Assembly (NCBI GenBank): GCA_003023745.1
Contig: PXYV01000037.1
Coordinates: 1 to 35,869, forward strand
Length of the DNA stretch: 35,869 bases
Origin: Sulfobacillus acidophilus
Lineage (GTDB): Bacteria; Bacillota; Sulfobacillia; Sulfobacillales; Sulfobacillaceae
Reading direction: 5' to 3'
Shown here: one piece after another, positions 7,924 to 16,288 of the stretch
Layout: every line of letters starts with the position of its first letter
Position numbering within the stretch: position 1 is the stretch's first letter
Made by a program: the position numbers and the translations under genes
Notes under the pieces: model-generated
Seen by the model: the letters and a program-made list of their open reading frames with translations, nothing else
Databases searched by the model: none
What the model was told of the DNA's origin: nothing

Positions 7924-9201
7924 TTAGATGAAAAGTTCAGCCGGCATGACGGGACCATTGCGGAAAACCCAATGAGTCCAGTCGAGCGCAGGATCAACCG
8001 CTAAAAGAATATCAGAGGTCTGCTGCGCCATGACGTAATGGCCAGGATGACTCTTCATCCAGGGAATGACAGAGATGGCCTGAGATTTAGGAACAAACCG
8101 GCATAGCCATTTGAGCACCTCATCGGCGTCCCCATCTTCCAGCCAAAGCCAGGCATCCCCCGCTGCCAGCGCCCGCCGACGTTGACTCCATTGAGCCATG
8201 ATCCGCGTCTTCACGGGCGTCCAGGTCGGCCATAGGGTTTCCAATAACCGGCTTAACGCCATAAGCCCTCCCTCGATCTGGGACATTGGGGTCAAAGCCC
8301 AACTGAGGTGCTTTGCCGAACTCTGCGCATACCACAAGGCTAAGACCAAGGCCAAGGGCAAAGTGAAATCCCGTTGGTCACCGTGATAAATCAGGCTACG
8401 CTCAGAGTCGGGTTGCACCCACCATTGGGATAGGCCGGGGACGACAACTTCTTGGATGCGAGGAGCATGATCCAGTTGTGGGTGTAACACCTGCGCTCCC
8501 AACTCCGGATGCTCAATCACCAAAGGCGTTTCCTGACCAACGCGGTGGCGAAAAAGCCGCCACTGTTCTACATCCATCTGAGCGCTTAGCGCCCAAGGAA
8601 CTGGTTCGTCTTCATCACTCTGAACATCAAGCATCCGTCCTACGTATTGCTCAATAAGACCTTTGGCTAGTTGCTGCTGATCCGCAATTTCAGCAACTTG
8701 ACGGTCCGGCGCAGGCTTTAGACGGAAGATTTGCTGCACTAGGCGCATTGCTTCGGACTGCACGCGCACTTTTCGCCAATAATCGGAGGCATTGACCCCG
8801 GAAACACGGCCTATCCATGTGCCTAAGGCATTGATTAGTTGATCACGCGGATAACGATTCCTGTCCGGATCCAAGAGTTCGACCACCCGTAAGACCGAAT
8901 TCGCCAACATCAGCGGCTCGGCAGCGTCTTGATAGGCGCCCGCAGACAATCGAACCGCAGCCCAGCGCGCGTAACGTCCCCAATGCTGTACCTCCCGGTC
9001 ATTCACATTGACCGTTTCTTGGGAAAGCCGCCGCCAATCGTGGGCCTCACGCGTAAACGCAGCCGCCGACCATTCCGGAAACAAGTTCACTTTATCCTGA
9101 TCTCGGGTCCACCACCACCAGGTTAACGGATATCGGCTCGCCAACAGTGACCAAAATTTTTCCTCGACACGACGCTTGGCCTCGGTCATCTCTTGCGGCA
9201 C
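7924..9201 (-). CDS. Tryptophan-rich protein of unknown function
   Basis: I do not recognise this 425-residue protein. It is probably soluble, with no signal peptide or clear membrane segment apart from one hydrophobic stretch (FTLPLALVLALWYAQSSA). It is very rich in tryptophan, including four in a row near the N-terminus (RYPLTWWWWTRDQ), and carries many acidic residues. The middle (AYQDAAEPLMLANSVLRVVE, SEAMRLVQQIFRL) looks helical. No catalytic or nucleotide-binding motif stands out. The start is GTG 9201, well placed after GAGGAGGG. It is transcribed toward dusB and preceded by rpiA and coaX on the same strand, with 195 bp between it and rpiA. Its length and good ribosome-binding site make it a real gene; its role is open. 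Confidence 0.8.
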   Translation of the reverse strand: MPQEMTEAKRRVEEKFWSLLASRYPLTWWWWTRDQDKVNLFPEWSAAAFTREAHDWRRLSQETVNVNDREVQHWGRYARWAAVRLSAGAYQDAAEPLMLANSVLRVVELLDPDRNRYPRDQLINALGTWIGRVSGVNASDYWRKVRVQSEAMRLVQQIFRLKPAPDRQVAEIADQQQLAKGLIEQYVGRMLDVQSDEDEPVPWALSAQMDVEQWRLFRHRVGQETPLVIEHPELGAQVLHPQLDHAPRIQEVVVPGLSQWWVQPDSERSLIYHGDQRDFTLPLALVLALWYAQSSAKHLSWALTPMSQIEGGLMALSRLLETLWPTWTPVKTRIMAQWSQRRRALAAGDAWLWLEDGDADEVLKWLCRFVPKSQAISVIPWMKSHPGHYVMAQQTSDILLAVDPALDWTHWVFRNGPVMPAELFI

Positions 9202-9396
9202 CCCAATCCCTCCTCGGGACTAAGGTATGCAACAAACTCTGCGCCAGGCTAACCTTCCTGAAATGGCTTAAATAAAAATTTCCGGATTGCGTTGTCATCG
9301 TGATGGAGTCGAAACCCGCACATCGCGTCCCATCCCTGATGCGGTATCGCTAGCAAAACACATTCACCATCGAGTGCCGGGAATAGGAAGAGGTGC

Positions 9397-10080
9397 TCAG
9401 AAGGATTGAAGCGGCCACTCGGTTTGCGCGTTGCCGACCCAGATTTCCGGATTGTACCCAGCAAAAATCCCGGTGTCCGCTACCCCCTCGATTAATTTCA
9501 ACGACTGATGCATAGCTAGAGGGTCAGACAGATTTGCAAACTGCGCATCCAGCACGTACAGGCCATCATCCGTCACGATCGGTTTTGCCTCGAGCGTTCT
9601 CAGCGTCACTTGTGCCGCGAATGTCAGCACCTGGGCCATAACGTACGTCCAGCCGAACGGTATCACCGCAATCGGCACGCTCACATTGTGCAACGGCCCA
9701 ATGGGCTTACTATCATCAACCAATATCAGGCGGTGACGCGCTGAAGCAATAACGAGCCGTTCGCGCACTAAAGCCGCCCCGCCCCCTTTGATCAATACGC
9801 CTTCCGTTCCAATCGCGTCGGCACCATCCACCGCCAAATCCAGGTCGCGCGCCTCAGTCAATGGTATGACTGTCATCCCATAATGCGCTGCTAACCGCTC
9901 GCTTACGCTGGACGCGGCCGTACAGGTCACATCCAAACCCTCTTCCGCCACCCGCCTTCCCAAGGCTTCGATAAAGGCTCGGGCCGTCGTGCCCGAGCCA
10001 ATGCCAAGGCGCGTGCCGGAAGAAATTCGCTGCGCCGCCATGATCCCCAAGCGCCTTTTCGCGTCGTCAGTGTCTGGCAA
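9397..10080 (-). CDS. rpiA: Ribose-5-phosphate isomerase A
   Basis: The enzyme interconverts ribose 5-phosphate and ribulose 5-phosphate in the pentose phosphate pathway, so it supplies the precursor of PRPP, nucleotides and riboflavin. The 227-residue product has the expected motifs: RLGIGSGTTARAFIEALG (phosphate loop), DLAVDGADAI (active-site Asp), LIKGGGAALVRERLV (catalytic Glu and Lys region) and GVADTGIFAGYNPEIWVG at the C-terminus. The start codon is TTG 10080, preceded by GGGGGGTGG. It follows coaX by 51 bp on the same strand, so the two are probably co-transcribed. Confidence 0.96.
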   Translation of the reverse strand: MPDTDDAKRRLGIMAAQRISSGTRLGIGSGTTARAFIEALGRRVAEEGLDVTCTAASSVSERLAAHYGMTVIPLTEARDLDLAVDGADAIGTEGVLIKGGGAALVRERLVIASARHRLILVDDSKPIGPLHNVSVPIAVIPFGWTYVMAQVLTFAAQVTLRTLEAKPIVTDDGLYVLDAQFANLSDPLAMHQSLKLIEGVADTGIFAGYNPEIWVGNAQTEWPLQSF

Positions 10081-10131
10081 ATCGCCACCCCCCGCCCGGT
10101 ATGCATCATCAGGTTTGACCGGACCGACTCG

Positions 10132-10899
10132 TTAAATTCTCTTAGCCAGCAACCATTCATCAGCGTAACGCAGACCTTCCAACGTCAGCCGCGGCTCTAA
10201 ACGAACCGGAAATCCGAGATACGGCTGCAAACGCTGTGACCACCCGCCGGTCAAAACCACTTCAGCATCGGCGCCGATGACATCGCGCGTGTTCTCAATC
10301 AATCCCTTAACCATCCCCACAAATCCTTGACCGACGCCAGCCCGTATAGCCTGCTCGGTATTCTTGCCAATTGACCAGGGTTCGATCACCGGAGTAACGT
10401 GGGGTAATCGCGCGGTGCCCTCCGCCAGTGCCTGGGTCAAAAAGTGGGGGCCCGGGGCTATGGCTCCGCCAATGAACACCCCGTCCACCACGGCGTCCAC
10501 CGTCGCGGTCGTCCCCACATCGACGACCACCACCGAGCGGCGCGTGAGTTGCCACGCCGCCAATGCATTCACAAACCGATCGGACCCCAAATTGGCTGGA
10601 GGATAGTCCACTTCTAGCCCATAGCCCGGCGGCACCACTTCTTGCGGGCGAGATAAACTGACACTTTCCAGCACCCGCAGAAAAAACGGCGTTAGAATAG
10701 GGACAACCGAAGCCACGATGGCACGGTCCACCGTCTCAATGTTGGACTCCAACAAAAGCCCCCGCACAAACAACCGGTATTCATCCGGCGTTCGACGCAT
10801 ATCGGTCGCCAGGCGCCACTCTTCCACCCAGCGCTCGTGACTGCACAGACCAATTTTAATGTGAGTGTTCCCGATGTCGATTGCGAGTAATCTCGACAC
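10132..10899 (-). CDS. coaX: Type III pantothenate kinase
   Basis: CoaX phosphorylates pantothenate, the first step of coenzyme A synthesis, and belongs to the ASKHA fold. The 255-residue length is standard. Motifs are the phosphate-1 loop LLAIDIGNTHIKIGL at the N-terminus, VVDVGTTATVDAV, GGAIAPGPHF and the late TGGWS. Type III kinases need a monovalent cation and are not feedback-inhibited by CoA. The start is GTG 10899, with GGGAGG seven bases upstream. In Bacillus coaX directly follows ftsH; here it is about 22 kb from ftsH, so the ancestral cluster has been expanded. Confidence 0.97.
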   Translation of the reverse strand: MSRLLAIDIGNTHIKIGLCSHERWVEEWRLATDMRRTPDEYRLFVRGLLLESNIETVDRAIVASVVPILTPFFLRVLESVSLSRPQEVVPPGYGLEVDYPPANLGSDRFVNALAAWQLTRRSVVVVDVGTTATVDAVVDGVFIGGAIAPGPHFLTQALAEGTARLPHVTPVIEPWSIGKNTEQAIRAGVGQGFVGMVKGLIENTRDVIGADAEVVLTGGWSQRLQPYLGFPVRLEPRLTLEGLRYADEWLLAKRI

Positions 10900-11006
10900 A
10901 GCCAGCCTCCCCGAGAGAAATCAGCCTAATGCTAACACATTTGGGGCTTTATGCTATAAAACTTTTCACACCGAAAGGATCGGAGTGGCAGTCGTCACAA
11001 AAGACT

Positions 11007-11015
11007 TGATACAAT
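11007..11015 (+). promoter_or_regulatory. Extended -10 element for moeA
   Basis: TGATACAAT matches the extended -10 form TGnTATAAT in five of six box positions and lies 28 bp before the moeA start codon. No clear -35 box is present. It sits in the 144-bp divergent gap between coaX and moeA. Confidence 0.45.
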
Positions 11016-11043
11016 GAGACTCATCGGGCATTGTTAGGAGGCA

Positions 11044-12279
11044 ATGATGTTGCTTTCGGTCGAAGAAGCACAAAAAATCATATTAGGGTCGGTGCATCCC
11101 CTTAATCGCATCGCCAGAGTTCCCTTGACACAAGCGTACAACCACATCCTGGCGGTCGATGCACATGCCGACACCGATGTTCCGCCTTTCACCAACAGCT
11201 CGATGGACGGCTATGCCGTCTTGTCGCGTGACGTCAGCAACGCCAGCGATTCTTCCCCGGTCACCTTGGCGATCGACGGCGTCATTCGCGCGGGGCATCC
11301 GCAAACGGAGCCCGTAGTCCCCGGACACTGTTATAAAATTATGACGGGGGCGGCAGTGCCCGACACTGCAGATGCCGTGGTTCCCACCGAATGGACCAAG
11401 CCCGGTGCCGATGCCGGTCATGTGCAAATTCTTCGCCCAGTCATGCCCAATGCCCATATCCGGCCACGCGGCGAAGACATGGTCCAAGGGCAGATCGTGA
11501 TATCGCAAGGGAGTTTGATTACTCCCCCGGTTCTCGGCATGCTGGCCACCATCGGCCTGCAACCCGTACCCATTGTGCAAGCGCCCCGCGTAGCTATTCT
11601 CGCAACCGGCGATGAATTGCGTGCGCCCGATGAGCCGTTGCCGCTCGGCAGCATTCGCAACTCCAACAGTTATGCGCTTTACGGGGCCATTGTGGAAGCT
11701 GGCGGTGAACCAGTATTATACCCGCCGGTAGCAGACGATCCCAAGGCCATTAACGCCCTTTTTCAACGCGCCGCCGAAGAATGCGACCTCCTTGTCAGCT
11801 CAGGCGGGGTCTCCGTTGGTGATTTTGACTTCGTCAAATCTGTCATTGAAGCGTCGGGACACTTAACCCTGTGGCGCGTCAATGTCAAACCCGGAAAACC
11901 CTTGGCGTTTGGCGACGTCCGCGGCGTGCCCATTATTGGATTGCCCGGGAATCCCGTCTCGGCGTTAGTCACGTTTGAACTTTTTGTTCGGCCAACGATA
12001 CGCGTGATGCTGGGCGACAGCCACTGGCCAAGGCCTTGCATGCGCCTACCCTTGGCCGAAGACTATACCGCCGTCGAAGACCGACGGCAGTATGTGCGGT
12101 GTCGACTGTTAGTCGAGGCACAGCATCTCGTGCTCAAGCCGCATCTCAACCAAGGGTCGGCCGTCCAGTCCTCGTGGCAAGACGTCGATGCGTTAATGAT
12201 TGTGCCCGAGCATACGGGTCCGCATCGGGCAGGCGAAGAGCTGGACACGCTTTTGCTGTCCCTTTCCCATATAGCATAG
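11044..12279 (+). CDS. moeA: Molybdopterin molybdotransferase
   Basis: MoeA inserts molybdate into adenylylated molybdopterin to form molybdenum cofactor. The 411-residue product shows the family features: NSSMDGYAV near residue 55, HIRPRGEDMVQGQ around residue 140, an IRNSNSYALYGAIVEAGGEP segment in the MoaB/MogA-like domain, LVSSGGVSVGDFDFV, and the PGNPVSALVTFELFV stretch before the C-terminal domain. An AGGAGG ribosome-binding site sits four to eight bases before two adjacent ATG codons (11044 and 11047); either may be used. It is a single gene on the plus strand, divergent from coaX and convergent with the MFS gene. No other cofactor gene or molybdoenzyme is in the window. Confidence 0.97.
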   Translation: MMLLSVEEAQKIILGSVHPLNRIARVPLTQAYNHILAVDAHADTDVPPFTNSSMDGYAVLSRDVSNASDSSPVTLAIDGVIRAGHPQTEPVVPGHCYKIMTGAAVPDTADAVVPTEWTKPGADAGHVQILRPVMPNAHIRPRGEDMVQGQIVISQGSLITPPVLGMLATIGLQPVPIVQAPRVAILATGDELRAPDEPLPLGSIRNSNSYALYGAIVEAGGEPVLYPPVADDPKAINALFQRAAEECDLLVSSGGVSVGDFDFVKSVIEASGHLTLWRVNVKPGKPLAFGDVRGVPIIGLPGNPVSALVTFELFVRPTIRVMLGDSHWPRPCMRLPLAEDYTAVEDRRQYVRCRLLVEAQHLVLKPHLNQGSAVQSSWQDVDALMIVPEHTGPHRAGEELDTLLLSLSHIA

Positions 12280-12468
12280 CGCGATCAAAACGGCCTACGA
12301 ATGGAATCAGCCCAGGCTGGTGTTCTCCAACCCGAGCTGAAGTCTCTTTGTTGCATCGCCTCAATACTATCGTGGGTGTCAGCCCGCAATATTGCCGCGT
12401 GCAGAGAGTCTCTCCATTTTGTGTATGCCAGACCATTTCTCCTGCCATCGATCGGCCAACACGTGTCC

Positions 12469-13896
12469 TCAGTGGCTCGCCGATTGAGCAAGGGAGGGTG
12501 CGTCCGCCTCCAAGAGTGCTTCCTGCGAGGCCTCGCGCAACGTCAGTCCCTTAGATTCATGCAGCGCAATTAACGTTAGGATGACCCCCAGCATCGAGAT
12601 GCCGGCCAAAAGCGCCATAGTGCCGGATAGACCCAGTGAGATCAAAAGTACCGGGAATAAGAAGGCGGCAATGGCAGCCCCAAACTTTCCAGTCGACGCC
12701 GAAATGCCAAATCCCATGCCGCGCACAGTCACTGGAAAGACCTCGGAAGGAAAGACAAAGGTTGTGCTGTTGGGTCCAAACTCAATAAAAAAGTAACTAA
12801 TAGCGTAGATCAAGAGAAATTCCGTGGTTTGGTGAGCAATGCCCGGCACCAGCCACAACAGCCCGTATGCCACGGCCATCACAGCAAACCCCATCACTTG
12901 AATGAACTTGCGTCCCAGCCGATCGATAGTCAGCGCCGACACCCAATATCCCGGCACTGCCGCCACCAAGAAAATCAGCATCGAGGTGAGTGTATGCGTC
13001 AATAGGGTTCCTGTTGGCGACAAAGCCTTCATAATCAGCGACGACGAGACGCTGTTCCCGTAAAAAGCCATGTCCAAAAACATCCAAGAAAAAGCGGTCC
13101 CGATTAACGTGAGGAGAAAGCGGCGATTTTTGAACAAAACCCGCACCGAGCTGGACAACGGCTTCACGGATGGGATAGCGCTTGTCGGGGTTGCCGTTAA
13201 ATCGCCCACCACGCGCGCTGCACCTTGCGCGTCGCCCCGCGCCCCCAAGAGAAAATGGGGGGTCTCCGCAATGCGTCGCCGCAACAGCACTACTACCCCC
13301 GCTGGAATCGCTCCCAACCCTAACATGAGACGCCAGGCCGTAGCATCCGATACGCCGCTGGCCAATAGCGCAGCCGCTACGGCCGGGCCAATTAAGAGAC
13401 CAAACCCCTGCATGGCGAACACCGCCTGGACCAAAAATCCGCGGCGTTTGCGATTGGAGTATTCACTCATGATAATGCCGCTCATCGGATAATCACCACC
13501 CACGCCGATACCCACGATAAAGCGAAAAACCAAAAGAAGCCAAAGGTTGGGTGCAAACGCCGAGAGAATTGCCCCGCCCATTAGCAACAATGCTTCAATC
13601 CCATATACTCGTTTCCGGCCTAATCGGTCCATGAGGCGCCCGAATACTAAAGCGCCTAACACGGCGGCAAAGAGCGCTGTACTGTTCAAGAGCATTAAGT
13701 CTAAGGTGGTTAGATGCCAGATCGGCGTCAGCAGCGACGTCACCACCCCAATAATGAAGAGATCGTAGGCGTCCGTGAAAAATCCCATCCCCGCTGTAAT
13801 CCAAATTCGCCAATGAAACCCTGACAGACCCGTTTCTTCAAGCGGTCTTAAAACCGCGTCGCGGATCTCGGATGATTGCCGCGTCTCACTATCCAT
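12469..13896 (-). CDS. MFS transporter of the phosphate:H+ symporter type
   Basis: A 475-residue major facilitator with about 12 membrane segments. The segment GIGVGGDYPMSGIIMSEYSN, followed by KRRG, is the hallmark of the phosphate:H+ symporter (Pho84-like) branch. So are GFFTDAYDLFIIGVV in the first helix, and FGPNSTTFVFPSEVFP followed by RGMGFGISASTGKFGA in the second half. The A-motif GRLMDRLGRKR lies between helices 2 and 3. Bacterial members carry phosphate or organic acids, so phosphate uptake is only a likely role. ATG 13896 was chosen because AGAGGAGG lies upstream, though at a somewhat long spacing (about 13 bases). A small ORF ends just before that site. The gene converges on moeA, with a 189-bp gap that has no strong terminator. 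Confidence 0.88.
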   Translation of the reverse strand: MDSETRQSSEIRDAVLRPLEETGLSGFHWRIWITAGMGFFTDAYDLFIIGVVTSLLTPIWHLTTLDLMLLNSTALFAAVLGALVFGRLMDRLGRKRVYGIEALLLMGGAILSAFAPNLWLLLVFRFIVGIGVGGDYPMSGIIMSEYSNRKRRGFLVQAVFAMQGFGLLIGPAVAAALLASGVSDATAWRLMLGLGAIPAGVVVLLRRRIAETPHFLLGARGDAQGAARVVGDLTATPTSAIPSVKPLSSSVRVLFKNRRFLLTLIGTAFSWMFLDMAFYGNSVSSSLIMKALSPTGTLLTHTLTSMLIFLVAAVPGYWVSALTIDRLGRKFIQVMGFAVMAVAYGLLWLVPGIAHQTTEFLLIYAISYFFIEFGPNSTTFVFPSEVFPVTVRGMGFGISASTGKFGAAIAAFLFPVLLISLGLSGTMALLAGISMLGVILTLIALHESKGLTLREASQEALLEADAPSLAQSASH

Positions 13897-13915
13897 ATGA
13901 TGAGTCCATCCTCCT

Positions 13916-14161
13916 CTAATCTTGTTTCGGCATTCTAGCCGCGCTGCTGACAGCTTGAGCATAAAGGCTGGCCACGATCGTTTTGAGATCGTCTCGTAAA
14001 GATTGCATTAAGGCCTCCGCCTTGGGGGCGTCACACCGCTGCCAAGGTACCCGGAGAACGTAATTCCTGGGATAACCACGGCAAGACAAATCGACGGCAA
14101 GCGGTATGGCTGGAGCATGACCTAACTTGCGACGTTGCCGTGTTCTTGAGCAAGTCGTCAT
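13916..14161 (-). CDS. Possible 81-residue small protein upstream of the transporter
   Basis: This open frame ends at a TAG immediately before the ribosome-binding site of the MFS gene. The C-terminal half (LRVPWQRCDAPKAEALMQSL, then RDDLKTIVASLYAQAV) looks like a plausible amphipathic helix. The start at ATG 14161 has GAAGGA rather close upstream, so the true start is uncertain. I do not recognise the sequence. Its position suggests a leader gene co-transcribed with the transporter, but it could be a chance open frame. Confidence 0.3.
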   Translation of the reverse strand: MTTCSRTRQRRKLGHAPAIPLAVDLSCRGYPRNYVLRVPWQRCDAPKAEALMQSLRDDLKTIVASLYAQAVSSAARMPKQD

Positions 14162-14172
14162 CCGTCCTTCGC

Positions 14173-14202
14173 TTGATTTCAGTCAGAAACTTACCGTATA
14201 AT
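14173..14202 (+). promoter_or_regulatory. Riboflavin operon promoter
   Basis: TTGATT (14173-14178) and a perfect TATAAT (14197-14202) are 18 bp apart. Transcription would begin near 14209, about 107 nt before the FMN aptamer, so the leader is long. The promoter reads into ribD-ribE-ribBA-ribH. Confidence 0.65.
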
Positions 14203-14315
14203 GAGCGTTGTAAACAGGGTACGCCAAGACGCAGTGGCACGAGTCTTTGTGAACGCAACAGGAGTGTCGTACGGTTCATGTGCCCAACGGCACGAAGTGT
14301 ACCTGTCATAGTGAA

Positions 14316-14453
14316 TACCTTCGGGGCGTGGTGCGGTTCCTTGGAACCAATTCCCGACCGGCGGTGATCTCGTATACGAGTAGCCCGCGAGCCAATAGGC
14401 AGGAGTCCGGTGAGAATCCGGCGCCGACAGTATAGTCTGGATGGGAGAAGGTA
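14316..14453 (+). promoter_or_regulatory. FMN riboswitch (RFN element)
   Basis: All conserved blocks of the FMN aptamer are present in order: TTCGGGGC, CCGACCGGCGGT, AGCCCGCGAGCC, the GGCAGGA and GGTGAGAATCC arms, then CCGACAGTATAGTCTGGATG and GGAGAAGG. The closing P1 helix is a perfect 7 bp, TACCTTC (14316-14322) with GAAGGTA (14447-14453). FMN binding is expected to switch off the downstream riboflavin genes. GGATGGG (14439-14445) is perfectly complementary to CCCATCC (14486-14492) at the 5' side of the terminator, which gives a visible antiterminator pairing. Confidence 0.97.
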
Positions 14454-14490
14454 GACAACTCAGGTTGAGAGTTTGTCTTTGTTTCCCCAT

Positions 14491-14510
14491 CCCCCGATTG
14501 GGGGTTTTTT
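14491..14510 (+). terminator. Intrinsic terminator of the FMN riboswitch
   Basis: CCCCC-GATT-GGGGG followed by TTTTTT is a compact Rho-independent terminator 17 bp before the ribD start. Its 5' arm overlaps the partner of the aptamer-derived antiterminator. FMN-bound RNA should therefore terminate here and free RNA should read through. An additional stem, AGACAA/TTGTCT, lies between P1 and the terminator. Confidence 0.92.
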
Positions 14511-14527
14511 AATGGGAGCGCACCGAG

Positions 14528-15673
14528 ATGACTAGTCGCTATATGAAAAGAGCTCTCGTCTTAGCTCGTCGAGGGCTCGGCACGACCTCACCGAACCCCA
14601 TGGTCGGCGCGGTTATCGTCGATCCTCATGGGCATGTGGTGGCGGAGGGATATCACAAAAAGGCGGGCGGACCGCACGCTGAAGTGGTGGCATTGGGTCG
14701 AGCAGGTCAAGCGGCAAGAGGCTGTACCCTATACGTCACATTAGAACCTTGCAATCATACCGGAAGAACGCCCCCTTGCACCGACGCGATTATCCAATCC
14801 GGCATCCGCCGAGTGATTATCGCGACCGCTGATCCCAATCCACACGTACCCAAAGGCGGTATCGAGCGGTTGCGCCAATCCGGCATTGAGGTCGTAGTCG
14901 GCGACGGAGCCGACGAAGCGCGGATGCTGAATCGACCATTTTTTACCTGGAGTGTGGTTGGGCGGCCCTGGGTGACGTTGAAAATAGCTCTGTCTTTAGA
15001 TGGAAAAGTGGCAACCACGACCGGCGAATCAAAATATCTCACCTCGGCGCAGGCACTGCAACATGCGCATGAACTGCGACGCCAACACGATGCAATCTTA
15101 GTCGGTTCCGGCACGATCCTAACGGACGATCCGCACTTGACATATCGTGGTCGGCGGCAAGGCTCTGACCCCGTGCGCGTAATCTTGGATTCCCGCGGTC
15201 GAGTATCTGCCGAGGCGGCGGTATTTCAATCCGAATCCCCGGCCCCGACGTTGGTGTTCACGCGAGAAGACACGTCCATCGAATGGGAACGCGAGCTTTT
15301 CGCTGTGGGCGCAGAAGTGATTCGCCTCTCCCCGGGGTCCGACGGCCATCTTTCGATACCCCATGTACTATCTCATTTGGCTGAACGGCGTATTCTTTCG
15401 GTTCTGGTCGAAGGGGGCCCTAGCATTCACGCCGCCTTTATTGCTCACCACCTGGCCGATCGCTGGGTCGGTTATCTGGCCCCCGTCATTGTCGGCGGGG
15501 TGGGGGCCCCATCAGCGGTTGCCGGCACGGGATTCTCGCTCGACGGCGCGCCCCGGCTGCACATTGAAACGGTCGCCCGACATGGCCCCGATGTCGTCAT
15601 CGATGCGCAATTCTTGTGGACTCACGCTGCGGCGGCCGTCCCCAGCCACGTGAGCAGGATGGAGGTGCATTAG
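14528..15673 (+). CDS. ribD: Bifunctional riboflavin deaminase/reductase
   Basis: RibD carries out two steps of riboflavin synthesis: deamination of the pyrimidine made from GTP, then NADPH-dependent reduction of the ribosyl side chain. The 381-residue product has the N-terminal cytidine-deaminase-like domain with zinc motifs HAEVVAL (about residue 50) and PCNHTGRTPPCTDAII (about 75-90). The C-terminal reductase domain begins at WVTLKIALSLDGKVAT and includes DAILVGSGTILTDDPHLT and LVEGGPSIHAAF. ATG 14528 follows GGGAG nine bases upstream. It is the first gene of the operon behind the FMN riboswitch, and its stop directly abuts the ribE start. Confidence 0.98.
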   Translation: MTSRYMKRALVLARRGLGTTSPNPMVGAVIVDPHGHVVAEGYHKKAGGPHAEVVALGRAGQAARGCTLYVTLEPCNHTGRTPPCTDAIIQSGIRRVIIATADPNPHVPKGGIERLRQSGIEVVVGDGADEARMLNRPFFTWSVVGRPWVTLKIALSLDGKVATTTGESKYLTSAQALQHAHELRRQHDAILVGSGTILTDDPHLTYRGRRQGSDPVRVILDSRGRVSAEAAVFQSESPAPTLVFTREDTSIEWERELFAVGAEVIRLSPGSDGHLSIPHVLSHLAERRILSVLVEGGPSIHAAFIAHHLADRWVGYLAPVIVGGVGAPSAVAGTGFSLDGAPRLHIETVARHGPDVVIDAQFLWTHAAAAVPSHVSRMEVH

Positions 15674-16288
15674 ATGTTCACCGGATTAGTCGAAGCGATA
15701 GGCACGGTCATAGCCTCTGAACCGGATCGCGATCAGGTGGGCCAACGTTTGCAAATCGCAGTGCCATTCTCGTCAGACCTGACGCTAGGGGAGTCAATTT
15801 CCGTGAACGGCACCTGTCTAACAGTCGTGGCATCGAACTCACACAGCTTTTGGGTGCAAGTGAGTTCCACCACCTTGGCATTCACCACCTTGGGTCATCT
15901 TGCACGCGAGGAACAGGTGAACTTGGAGCGATCCGTCACCCCGGCCACGCGACTTGGCGGCCACTGGGTGCTCGGACATGTAGATACCCGCGGTACCGTG
16001 CAGACCATTGTGCCCGATGGGGAAAGCCATCATATCACCGTCACCTACGCGAACGAGTACGATCGTTGGGTATTGCCCCAAGGTTCAATTACTCTGGATG
16101 GCATCAGTCTAACCATCGTCAGGCTTTCACCAGGCCAATTGACCGTCACCGTCATTCCGCACACCTGGAGCCATACCACGGTTCAAAACTGGCGGGTGGG
16201 ACTTGCGGTCAACCTGGAATTTGATGTGTTAGGAAAATACGTGGAACGCCTTTTGCAACCGTATCAGATAGGGAAAGGGGGGCGGTGA
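15674..16288 (+). CDS. ribE: Riboflavin synthase alpha subunit
   Basis: The enzyme makes riboflavin by dismutation of two lumazine molecules. The 204-residue product shows the internal duplication of the family. The first lumazine-binding repeat starts [10 protein letters not shown] and contains [14 protein letters not shown]. The second contains [13 protein letters not shown] and [13 protein letters not shown]. The ATG immediately follows the ribD stop (TAGATG), and GGAGG lies inside the end of ribD. Its own stop overlaps the start of ribBA (GTGA), so translation is coupled down the operon. In some naming schemes this gene is called ribC or ribE. Confidence 0.97.
   Translation: MFTGLVEAIGTVIASEPDRDQVGQRLQIAVPFSSDLTLGESISVNGTCLTVVASNSHSFWVQVSSTTLAFTTLGHLAREEQVNLERSVTPATRLGGHWVLGHVDTRGTVQTIVPDGESHHITVTYANEYDRWVLPQGSITLDGISLTIVRLSPGQLTVTVIPHTWSHTTVQNWRVGLAVNLEFDVLGKYVERLLQPYQIGKGGR

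Noticed and set aside
14028..14316. tRNA or second riboswitch between the transporter and the FMN aptamer
   Set aside because: No cloverleaf with a TTC loop or other known aptamer core was found; only the promoter and a long leader are supported.
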